A stretch of DNA of 64,000 nucleotides, taken from assembly GCA_964035545.1 (NCBI GenBank), contig OZ037767.1:16536581-16600580 (forward strand), read 5' to 3'. Below, piece by piece: positions 25,001-35,400 of the stretch. The DNA is from Bugula neritina (Eukaryota > Bryozoa > Gymnolaemata > Cheilostomatida > Bugulidae). The first letter of the stretch is position 1. Every line of letters begins with the position of its first letter. Below the pieces are notes generated by a model. That model did not search any database. It had not been told where the DNA came from and saw only the letters and a program-made list of their open reading frames with translations. A program made the position numbers and the translations under genes.

Positions 25001-28000
25001 GTCAATAAACAAGATAGATAGCAAGTATAGTTGCAGAGGCAGCGAAGTGCGATACGACAGCGTGAATACGACAGCCAGCTTGAGACTGGGCTAACTCATA
25101 AATATTGAATCACGCGACAGATTTCTGACTCAACTCACCAGGGAGGGGGTTGAGTATAGGCTTCCCAGAAATAGACTTGTTTCCCTGGCCAGACAGATCT
25201 GAGGCTAGAGCTTGCTTGGAGGTGTGCTTATGGGGCTTCGAAGAACTTACCTCCGGCTTCAAAGATTTACTGTGTAAAATATAACAGCGGCGTTACTGTG
25301 TAGTAGTCGTAGGGCTGTATCGTGATAATGTGCTATATGAATTATAACTGAGTTATTAAAATCAATATTTCTAAACAGTTGGTTTTTGTGAATAGAAAGA
25401 GATTCTAAAACTTAGCAGTGCAAAAAAACTTGAAGGTGCATAGCATTAGGTAAGGAGATTATCCCCCCTGTCTATTAGACTACACCCTAGCTATTTCTCT
25501 AACTATGTAGTAACAAAACATAATACTACGCTGCAAAGAAAAGAAATATACCTCCTAACACCAAGAGCTGACAAGGTGACCCTAAATGACACATGAGCAA
25601 TGAGTAGACGTATATAGCAACGGTTTAGACAGTTCAGCAGTTTAATCATTATATATCCAAAAAAAATTATAAAAATTATACTGAAGCATTCAATAAAACA
25701 TGAAGTATAAATATGTGACCTTGAAGTCAAGGTGAAACAGATGCAGAAAATAATCACAATGTCAAGGTCACTTGTGGAGCACATCAGCTGCATGAGAGGC
25801 AGCACTTACTTGAAAGGTGGGGGAGGTTTTCCGGCAGACGGAGAGGAAGCTAACGAGCGACTTCCTCCTTCTACTGACAGCAGTTCGGGTTGAGTCGGTG
25901 AGTTACTAGTACTGTAGTTGATACTAGCTGTAAGTATTAATAGTGAGTTACTAGTACTGTAGTTGATACTAGCTGTAAGTATTAATAGTGAGTTACTAGG
26001 ACTGTAGTTGATACTAGCTGTAAGTATTAATAGTGAGTTACTAGTACTGTAGTTGATACTAGCTGTAAGTATTAATAGTGAGTTACTAGTACTGTAGTTG
26101 ATACTAGCTGTAAGTATTAATAGTGAGTTACTAGGACTGTAGTTGATACTAGCTGTAAGTATTAATAGTGAGTTACTAGTACTGTAGTTGATACTAGCTG
26201 TAAGTATTAATAGTGAGTTACTAGTACTGTAGTTGATACTAGCTGTAAGTATTAATAGTGAGTTACTAGTACTGTAGTTGATACTAGCTGTAAGTATTAA
26301 TAGTGAGTTACTGGTACTGTAGTTGATACTAGCTGTAAGTATTAATAGTAAGTTACTAGTACTGTACTAGCTGTAAGTATTAATAGTAAGTTACTAGTAC
26401 TGTAGTTGATACTAGCTGTAAGTATTAATAGTGAGTTACTAGTACTGTAGTTGATACTAGCTGTAAGTATTAATAGTGAGTTACTAGTACTGTAGTTGAT
26501 ACTAGCTGTAAGTATTAATAGTAAGTTACTAGTACCGATACTAGCTGTAAGTATTAATAGTGAGTTACTAGTACTGTAGTTGATACTAGCTGTAAGTATT
26601 AATAGTGAGTTACTAGTACTGCAGAAAATTACCACTGTCAAAACATACTATTCAAGCTCAAGAATTGTGATGTAATGATTTCACCGATTTCAATTCATAT
26701 TGACCAACTGATTCTCACTACATAAACCTTATAGGTAACTTTTTATCAACCACAGACACGCAGACGTAGAGTTCAGACTATTCAATTACCAAGCAGAAGA
26801 TCTTCTCGTTGACGGCTGCCTTTACCAGGTTTTTTCAGAGGAGTATCGGCCGCAGGTTCATCTGCCCACGTCTGCTTTGCCTTCACTGGACTTTCAGAGG
26901 CCTTTGGACTCTATAAACAGGGGGTAGAGAAAGTCAATAGGTGCAGATCTACGAGTCACACAGACAGACCCTAACTCTCAGTGTCACGGTCTGTCAAGTG
27001 GATATTCAACACATAAAGGACAATCAATGTTTACTTTAAGGCAAACAAAGTTATTTAATTATTCAAAGCATGGCAATGGAGAAAGGTGTGATGTGATAGG
27101 ACTGATATGTTGACGGAGTGACTTATATTCAACATATCAATAGCAGAGGTGACTAGTAAAGTAATCAACTTAGGTGAGATGTTGAACTATTAGTGTTTAA
27201 TTACCATAAACCTCTTACACATTGCACACACAGAGAGCTTGCTGCCAACATGCTGTCGGCTGCCCTCACAGGAAATAGATAATTCACGGGGTCATCTTAA
27301 GGTAGCTAAGGTCATTGATTTCTTCTACTTACCGAATACAATATACACTAGAGGTCAATAGCTGTGTACTATGCTAATCATCAATTAAGTTATGTTAACC
27401 TACAGTAAGATTCTCACAGTTGAGGACGAAGAGGTCAATAGATTTCCTATTATTCAATAAGATGCTCCATCAAGTGCAAACAACTCCCTCTAAGTCCAGG
27501 ATATGTCTGTACTTGTCTGATACAGTCTACACTGAACGAGGGAGCTAGAACTGCCTGTGTTACCAGACAGCGCCATGCTTACCTGAGCCTCATCCCACGG
27601 CAGTCTTGACTTGATGCCGGCACTGAGATGGCGGCGGCCATCGATGGAGGCGCTGCTCTGCCGACTGGAACTTTCTAGATCTTCGAGTCTCATGCTCCTT
27701 GCACTCGTCCCTGCAGCCCCGGTGCCGGCCAGTATCCAGTCCACGTCTGCCCCCTGGTGGCCGACTGAGCCGTTCCGGGATGCATTCAGATTAGGGAGTT
27801 GAACTGCGTACTCTGCACATACAGTCATTGTTTAGATTAAATATGAAAATAAATCAGAATATAGAAATAAAAAGAACATAAAAAGAAATCAGAACATAGA
27901 AAGAAATAAGAATATAGAAAAATTGGTTGAACTTGGTAAAAGAGATGGACAGATAAAACTCACCAATCAGATTATCCTCGTTGCGCCTTGGCAGAGCTCG

Positions 28001-29602
28001 TCTAGTAAGACGCGCTTGAACTGCGGACTTTACCCCTTCGCTGTCTTTTCCATAAGATTGCTCTAAATTATCGACAGCAGCGGTGAGTGGTTGTAATTTA
28101 CCTGCGCCTAAACACTGAGCAAGCACGGCAAAACACTCCAGACTAGCGTGACGCACGTTGCGCTTGCTGTCTAAGAGGCAGTACGCCATGCTGGAGCACA
28201 ACGACGGCAAGTCAAACTCATAGGAAGGGAACGTGAGCAGAGCGTTGATGATACAGTTTATAGCCTCAGAACGAACTCTCGGGCTTCTATGGGAGAGGTT
28301 ATCACAAAGCATCAGCAGAACTAACTTTGGCCCTAGGATCTGCATCAACTGTGTGATGACTTTAGTTATTGCTTGTCTAACAAGGTTTTTATTGTCTCCC
28401 ATGCGTTTAGTTAATGTTTGTAGCACTGGTTTCAGATGTGGACGGATTTCCTGTGATGTTTTCTCCACCAATATGCCAATGATGTCTAGAGTGATAGTTA
28501 TGATCCTAAAATTATTGTCCTCGAGCAAAGTGTTGAGCATGGCGAGAAACTCTTTAATGTGAGGTAATAAAGGGTTGATAGAGTGAAGGTTTTCTAAAAT
28601 CAATTTGAGTTGTTCGATTGCTTGACCTCTATTCCTAAAGTTATCATCAGACAGTTGGTTCATTACTAAAGGAGGCACAACGCCGTAGTAGAGCTCAGAG
28701 ACTGAGGGTGACTGAGAGTTTGCTATTTGATGATTGCCATTATACGGGGGCTGGACTGAGCCGCCCGACTGTGGAGAGTCAAAGTGAAAATCGGCTATAT
28801 TGCAGTAGTATTCCCTCAGTTGGGGCTGTAGCTTCAACAAGTATGACTTAAACTTAGCGTCGCCGATGCACACACGAACTTTGTTCAGGGTGCTGAGAGC
28901 GAGGCTCTGCACGTGCTCATCCTCGTCTCGATCAACCAGCTTTTTACACAAACTCGCTATTATATCCGTGAAGTCCTCCGACGCAAAGTCTGAAGTGATC
29001 AGCATGGGAAGGGCTACCGTCGACTCCTTTCTAACTTTAGGGTCGACATTTTGAAAGCCGTACTCTATGTAATACCTCATGAGTAAGGGCATGTCATTGG
29101 TGTGTTTCATGTAAGTGTGTAGGGTTTGTATGACGCCGCGTCGTATCACAATTCTCCCGTCACCTATATTGAAGATGAGACGAGGCAGTATCAAACTCAT
29201 GCAGGCATCCACGTCACTTCGTAAATGAGGAATATAGTCCGAGATCAATGTGATGCATTGTCTTCTAACATCCCAGTTTGTGTCTGAGAGGGCATGATCT
29301 AAGGCTTGAAATAAGCCAATAGTGTTGGAGAAAGGCAGTCGTTGGTGCACACGCACTGCAGCTCTTAGTCGTTCTATAACCTCCACTCTGCCATGAAAAC
29401 CATCTTCAGTCAGTTGTCTGATGACTTCTCTCTCATCAAATGTTTCAACTTCATTCATCACAACATTGAAATCACGCATCATGCTGGATTCAGAGGACCG
29501 AGTTGCATAAGTTGAGTATGACTCTACAGCTGTCCCTGAAACAGAGTCATCAGGTGATGTACAAGACTGACCATTTAAGTTGAACTCAACTAAACAGACC
29601 AT
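13093..29602 (-). CDS. TOGARAM1: TOGARAM1/crescerin orthologue, TOG-array ciliary microtubule protein
   Basis: A TOG-array protein that regulates axonemal microtubules. My 23-exon model sums to 5130 nt (1709 residues), close to the human length of about 1720. Exons (5' to 3'): 29602-27964, 27812-27583, 26910-26790, 25927-25810, 25269-25139, 24812-24735, 24093-23936, 22636-22515, 21982-21816, 21140-20949, 20675-20574, 20196-20045, 19288-19136, 18972-18849, 18762-18582, 18426-18234, 18147-17999, 17688-17530, 17360-17118, 14393-14228, 14034-13815, 13599-13513, 13337-13093. TOG1 and TOG2 HEAT arrays sit together in the first 1.6-kb exon (ATG at 29602). A disordered Ser/Pro linker follows, then a charged Glu/Lys/Ala helix (exons at 19288 and 18972), then TOG3 (from ELRPFTKPS) and TOG4 to the C terminus. 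Motifs shared with vertebrate TOGARAM1 include SRLPWDEAQ, VIGKGVF and SEVQNLRSQVARYA. Whether 29602 is the true start is uncertain, because an acceptor-like ctgtttag lies just inside it. Confidence 0.95.
13626..13790 (-). repeat. ~23-bp tandem repeat in TOGARAM intron
   Basis: About seven copies of a unit like tgtcagctatacgctgtcaa in the intron between exons 14034-13815 and 13599-13513, with the last copies more diverged. Confidence 0.85.
14400..17095 (-). repeat. 2.7-kb, 19-bp minisatellite filling a TOGARAM intron
   Basis: Roughly 140 copies of a 19-bp unit (agtgtagaggatagtgtat on the + strand), with variants carrying ggtg, gggt, gagagc or gacagt. The array starts about 20 nt after the donor of exon 17360-17118 and reaches within about 7 nt of the acceptor at 14394. 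On the minus strand the unit contains no stop codon in any phase, which creates spurious frames of more than 900 codons rich in LYTIHYPLHYT. Higher-order duplication is visible: the segment near 15120-15530 recurs near 15590-15970. Confidence 0.95.
17735..17995 (-). repeat. 35-bp minisatellite filling a TOGARAM intron
   Basis: About seven copies of a 35-bp unit beginning gtaagtactgaagtggtata, starting about 8 nt after the donor of exon 18147-17999. Each unit contains cttcag on the minus strand, so decoy acceptors are present. Confidence 0.88.
19330..20044 (-). repeat. 16-bp array made of repeated donor site
   Basis: About 45 copies of a 16-bp unit (minus strand gtatgtagtgtagtta). The array starts exactly at the donor of exon 20196-20045 (gatgag then gtatgtagtgtagtta), so every unit reproduces a GTATGT donor-like hexamer. 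A few units are diverged (atatac, acacac). Confidence 0.92.
20495..20573 (-). repeat. Short repeat seeded at a TOGARAM donor
   Basis: Four copies of ggtgactcatcccctcat (minus strand) begin 3 nt after the donor of exon 20675-20574. Confidence 0.75.
21150..21635 (-). repeat. ~19-bp minisatellite in TOGARAM intron
   Basis: About 25 copies of gagagtcacatgacacagt and variants in the intron before exon 21140-20949. It stops about 30 nt from the acceptor. Confidence 0.9.
22090..22534 (-). repeat. 30-bp/19-bp array of duplicated exon end plus donor
   Basis: Exon 22636-22515 ends ccagcatcttccatatcagg followed by the donor gtaagtac. The array beyond it repeats the same exon-end sequence plus donor (30-bp unit), then a shorter 19-bp derivative (minus strand ggtaagtacttccatagca). 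In all, some 18 consensus GTAAGT donors lie in 430 nt. Reading past the first donor meets an immediate in-frame TAA. Confidence 0.88.
22640..23935 (-). other. Unique 1.3-kb TOGARAM intron
   Basis: Intron between exons 24093-23936 and 22636-22515. AT-rich, with no repeat array, coding signal or recognisable element apart from a short run of atgtcacatgagttgagt near 22660-22730. Confidence 0.6.
24370..24585 (-). repeat. Degenerate tandem repeat in TOGARAM intron
   Basis: About 14 degenerate copies of gttactaccccttagttact between exons 24812-24735 and 24093-23936. Confidence 0.75.
25912..26625 (-). repeat. 45-bp array of duplicated acceptor plus 28 nt of exon
   Basis: About 15 copies of a 45-bp unit. 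On the minus strand each unit has tattaatacttacag followed by ctagtatcaactacagtact. The real exon starts at 25927 with that same sequence. The unit is a multiple of three and stop-free in the exon's frame (repeat peptide ASINYSTSNSLLILT). The units from about 26340 down to the exon stay in frame; a unit near 26341-26375 carries an 8-nt deletion that breaks the frame, and another near 26533 is also shortened. Confidence 0.9.
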
Positions 29603-32411
29603 GAGTATAGAAAGGCAATGTTACAACTCAGACTGAGCTGAAAGATGATGACACTCATCTATCAGTACTACGAGCATTTCTATTAGTATAAGTATTAGTA
29701 TTACCATTAGCATGTCTATTACTATTACTACTATTACTATTAGTATTAGTAATCTGTTAGATTTATTATTCGGATCAATTTAAATTATAAGTAATTAATT
29801 ACCCTTAGGCTTAGTCCTACCAACTCTTACATCAGGTTAACAGTAAAAATTACAATGACACTCAAACTCTGATTCAGTTTCACTTTTAGCCTTACACTTA
29901 CAGTTCGAGTTACTGTTTGTCACTTAGCGTTAGTGTTACACTCCGACTCTAGCACTCTCACACTCACTGTGAGTGCGACTCAGAATCGGAATGCTACTTG
30001 AAAGTTGTTACTCAGTTACTGTTAGTGCTAGCAGTCAAGTTTTAGTTATTGTTATCAACAATGTTATTAACAATGACAATGTGAATGTTGAACGTAAGGT
30101 TTTACAATCTTAATTTAGTTTTACGATAACGAAATTTATGCACAGGTCAACTTACTCATTGTCAGAATTTTCTAATCATGCTCCAATATCTTAGACAACT
30201 GACAATAAAAATGCTTTCAGAATTGCACATGGTGTTAGAATATAATCAGTAATATTGCAAAATCGTGGTATTCCATAGTTAAGTGCACTGCAGAGCGTCA
30301 ATATGGCTGCCTCACTACCACAGGTCACGTGTGTTATACGTTTGTTGCGGGTAACGTGAAAGGATTTTCTATATGATAAAAAGTAATCACATAGTTTGCC
30401 ACAATGATCGTACTTAGCCAATCTAATCTCGTTTAGTACAAAGTAAAACTGATTAGCGAATCAAAATGTGTATTACAAATATCCAATAAAAACAATTTTT
30501 CAGCGCAGGCGGGATATTCTATCAACTATTACTATAACTATAAGTATAAGTTTGCTTAGGATATTAACTTACAGACACAGTAGCATTAGCTGCAATGGTT
30601 AATATTTATAGTTGAATTGATTCATTCTTAAAGCTTTGTAACTGTAAGTTTGGAGTGGGTTCTCTGATTGCAGGTGAGTGATGGCCACACTGACACTGTT
30701 TTTGCTTTTCAAAATCAATATTTATATTCAATATCAATATGAATATTCATATTGATGTTGAACTAAATATTAATAGTAATACTAAAATAGTAAATAGTAA
30801 ATACTAATAGTAATAGTAATACTAATAGTAATTGAAGTCGATTAATCAAGTTCAATATCAAGTTCAATATCAATTATAATGACTAAGTCTAAAAGTAAAT
30901 AGTAAGACTAAGCAGTAACTGTAAGTGTAACTGTAATGAGTATGACTATGAGACTGAGTACAAGTATAAATTAAAATATAATTAATATTATAAGTATCAG
31001 TTAATCATAATGTTATACTTATAGTTATAGTTATACACGTTAGTCGTTAGAGTTAAACTTATCACTATAACTTAATTTTATATTCATATTATTATTAATA
31101 ATTATAATATTATTATTCATATTCATATCGATATTTATATTCCATTTAATATTCAGATTAATTTTGTAATTCCCATTGTTAAACCTAATCATAATGTTAT
31201 ACTTAAACTTCTACTTTACTTATAATCTGAACTTGAAGGTCGTTAGTTCGATTTTCAGTGTTGAACTTGTCGAGGACTTGATATAATTATATCACTATGT
31301 CTGTTATATGTAGATTGTTAAACTTTAAGTTTATACTTATAGACTTAGACCTCTGCAAACATACAATGTTTCCACTGTAGTGCGTTAGTGTGAATGCAAA
31401 ACTTGTACTTGCTTTATTGTAGCAAAAAGTTAAGTATACTAATGGTTGTAGAAAAGCATAAGATTAAGAATAGCTTGCTGGGTAAGCTTGCTGGAAAAGT
31501 TTATCAATAGTATACAGCAAGTAGTTATTGACTTTGAGTTAAGCTAAATGTAAAACTTACTAATAATTTAAATTATTATAGAATTGATATGAAAATGAAA
31601 TTAAATAGAATAATTATAAAAATAATAAGTATAATATAAATAATAAATATATTTATTCTTAATGTTTTAGTTTTAAAATTAATTTACTTGAATTTAATTT
31701 TCAAGCTTATATAATAAATATCTTTATGAGTGTCTTTATCTTATAGTTATTAATAAAATTACAGACTTTAAGTTATAAGTTGATAAATGATCTTACTAAT
31801 CATAATCATGATATAATTGCATGTAATATTATATCAATATGCTTATACCTAAAGTTTTAATATAGTAATTGTTCAGTTGTATACTTCTGTTATCGTATGT
31901 ACTCATGCTATAAGCAGTGTATATGAATCATGAGTGAGGAGTGATGGTAGACAATAAATAGCAGGTGCTGTATGGTGAATAGTTTAAACAAATAACTTTT
32001 GATTGCTATTACTTTATTATAACTCATAGCATAGGTATAACTATAAGATTTAGCAACTATAATATTAATTATACTGCTAAGACTTGTACGTAGTGTTGAA
32101 CCTGTACTGGTAGCTGTGAGCATAAGTATTACTATAAAGTACAGCACTCAAATTGAAATTAAATGATATTGATATAAACCTTGCTTAAGGCTCTACACTC
32201 ACACTCAACTACAACCACAATAAATTGTTCAAATTATTGTAATTTACAAATTGTAATAGTATTTGGTGTCTCTATCACATAATAGAAATAAGATAAGCTA
32301 AGCATAATACGTTACTAATAGAATTTTCTTATTTTTTCTAATATGTTATCTTATACCAAAACGTGACATCTTTTTTGATGCTCTTTTATTTTTAGACCAC
32401 ATCCTGTTAAG
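29603..32411. other. Divergent promoter region between TOGARAM and KNL1
   Basis: 2.8 kb of very AT-rich, low-complexity sequence with degenerate tta/gta/ata triplet runs (29640-31200). It must hold the promoters of the two divergent genes, but no TATA, initiator or CpG-rich segment stands out and no gene is supported. Short frames here look random. Confidence 0.6.
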
Positions 32412-35400
32412 ATGGTCGGGAGTCCAGGCAGGCGCCGTTCTCGCCGGCGATCAGCGGTAAAATCTACATCCATCTCTTTGAAAATATGAACTTTGACTTG
32501 ATATTTGCTGCATGATTGTGTGTGTAAGCTTGTCATCCTAGGTAGACTGATTACCTCAGCTTATGCTATGCTGTACTTCTCATTGATGTTCCCGTTTTAT
32601 TATTGTAGCTAAAGGTTCCAGATGCAGAGGTTGTGGAAGGAATGGTAAGGACAAGTATATACTTTCCCATCAAATAGTAAAGATATGTAATATATGTAAT
32701 CTAATAAACCATTAATCCATTTATATCAGACCTAGAAAGGTTTTTTTTTTCAAATATGTGGTACAGATACAATTATTGGATGGTCTTTCTAACATCACCA
32801 ATGGCCTTTACTGGGGTTTGAACTCATGACTTTGTGTTTACTAGGCCAAACGCTGTAACCCCTAAATCTACTGTATGATTAAATAGATAAATAAATTCAT
32901 TTAATAAGCCAAACTTTCTAACCCCTAGACCACAGCTGCTCCTTCGGTAGTTTCCATGAAGGGAGGTTGTAAAAGAAACTATATTAATAGTAGCAATGCA
33001 GAAGAGTTTTATTAAAATTGTTCTGCAAGTTTTTAACAATCATTCTACAGGTTTTATCAAGCTTTAGGAATCAAAAGGTATGCAATGTTTTAGTTCTTTG
33101 AATAATTTTTAGTTAAATCCTTGATTTTTGATATGTAATTTTCATCACCCAATTTACATTGGTTTTATTACATTGCTCTCTATAATATTGTATAGCCTTG
33201 TTTTACTCTTCATTGTGCTGTATTACATTTAACGACATTATGTAACACTACACTATGGTGTATTGCATTCAATAATATTATGGTGTATTGCAGGGTAAAA
33301 AGAGAGTTTCATTTTCCAGGAATTTGGCTGAAGTTCGAAATTTCCGGAACAATCTCTCTGGGAGTGACATGGTAATAAAATTAAGTGTAGAAGTCGGGTT
33401 TTAGGCAGGGAGGGAGCATTGTGCATAGCCTCAGAGTATAAGTGGCAGTGTGCATAGCCTAAGTTTCTACGTATGATATGTGGTGTTTTATACAGACTGA
33501 TCATAGTCAGCATCTAATTGGTTTATATTCTCTACATGCACAGAACTTATTCATTTTTCCTCTGAAGCTATGAGTTGAGAAAATAACCTCAAAGAGTGTA
33601 ATTTCTCAAATATACTAGCTGCTACTCGTGTAGTTATCATATTAGATATAATGTGATAGACATGTAGATATCATTGTTGGTGTTTAGATGAATCACGACT
33701 CTGTGTTACAAGAGTTCATGACAAATGACCAGACAGGTGCTGCCGCCAATCGATCAGGTGCTGCCAATCCTATTTACCCAGGTGAGCCGTCTACTGCCTC
33801 TCAACACGGTGTGTATACGAAGTGGGCTGCCTTTTCCTGCTGACTTTGTGGTCAGCAACAAGGCGCCTGTCTGTGAGTGTCAGGTTGGTCGTCTAAATCA
33901 TCTCGAGGTGGGGAGCTAGGGAGAAGTGGTCACATTATTCTTCACACACTAAATTATTCATTGTTTTTTAGTCCTAATTGCTAATATATCAAGTCTTTTG
34001 CTTAAAACTAACGAAATTTTAGCGAGTCAATAAATATTCTTCAATTTTCATATCTTTTTTTCAAATTTGAATAACCTAATTATAAAAAGTACTGGTCAGC
34101 ATAAGTTTGTGAACTTAATTTTACAATCTACACACAGTGCAGCATTCAATCTTTCAAATGCGAGACCAACTATGATAATGATGGTGCACCTAGTGTTGCG
34201 GGAATGTCTCTTGACATATTTAAAATCGGTATATAGGACTACCACTAAAACAAAGTGAATTCCACAGCTTGGAAAGCAGCAGCTTGGTAATCTATTTTCT
34301 CTGCTGCAGATGACCACACTATTGCGTTCTGTTCGGAGTTCGACGGGAACAGCATCAATCTCGCTGACAACAACACATTCATGTTTGCCAAGAACCTGGG
34401 CTCCTGCAGTACCCCTTCCAGGGAAGCCGACTCCAAGTCTCGCGTCAGTTGAATACTTTCTTACTTGTCGTGTGTGTGTGTGGATATATACTATGTGTCT
34501 TATTTCAGTTGTTAGTGTGAGTTTTATACGCTGTGTGCTCTTTGTTGTAGAGACGTGTTAGCAGGCAACTGCAACCTTCTGGTGAGTAGTATAGCACAAT
34601 TCACTGTATTACACAACGCTGTATAACACTACACTGTATAACACTACACTGTATAACACACTACACTGTAACCTTAGCAACGTCTGCTACAATATCTAAT
34701 AGGTGAAGGTCAACCTGCGGCAGAGGAAACCCTTTGTGACATGGAGACTACACGAGGTGAAGGTCACCACATGACTGAGTGTCACGCTATGGATGTGACC
34801 AAACTGAGACACACGGCTAAAGGCGCCAACCGGAGTTCTGTGATGAGTGTGACTCGGGTTGCTAGGCAACCAAAGAGCTACCAGAGTTCAGCTTTAGTAG
34901 AAGATTCCAGTGACTCCTGCATCATGAGTGTGAGTAGTAGAGAGTTGGTAGAGAGATTGTAGACTGTTAGTAGAGAGATTATAGACTGTTAGTAGAGAGT
35001 TAATAGACTGTTGGTAGAAAGCTTATGGTCACTGCTACTATTGCAGGTTGATGGCTGGGAGGGGAAAGGGGCGGAGGAAAGTGCTGCAGAAATTGGTAGG
35101 CGGGACCCAACCCACCACCAATCCCTCTCCCTCATGGCTCTGGAGAGTAGTATGAGGCCACGCCCATCTCCTCTGAAACCACACCCATCTTCTTTAAAGC
35201 CACACCCATCTCCTCTGAAACCACACCCATCTTCTCAGAAGTCACGCCCATCTGCTTCCCTAAAGCCGCACCCATCTTCTTCTCTGCAACCACACCCATC
35301 TGGTTCTCTGAAACCACATCTCTCTGCTTCTCCTCATGCAGCTTTAGATGTACTCAACGAGATGGAAATGTCATTGAGCACGTCTAACCCAGTTGCAGAC

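Noticed and set aside
26342-26641. Stand-alone protein with repeated LLILTASINYSTSNS
   Set aside because: It is the 45-bp junction array read on the TOGARAM strand. More sensible as potential alternative-acceptor sequence than as a separate gene.
30191-30421. 76-codon minus-strand frame in the TOGARAM-KNL1 spacer
   Set aside because: Isolated, no recognisable motif, AT-rich random-looking composition, no splice or polyadenylation context.
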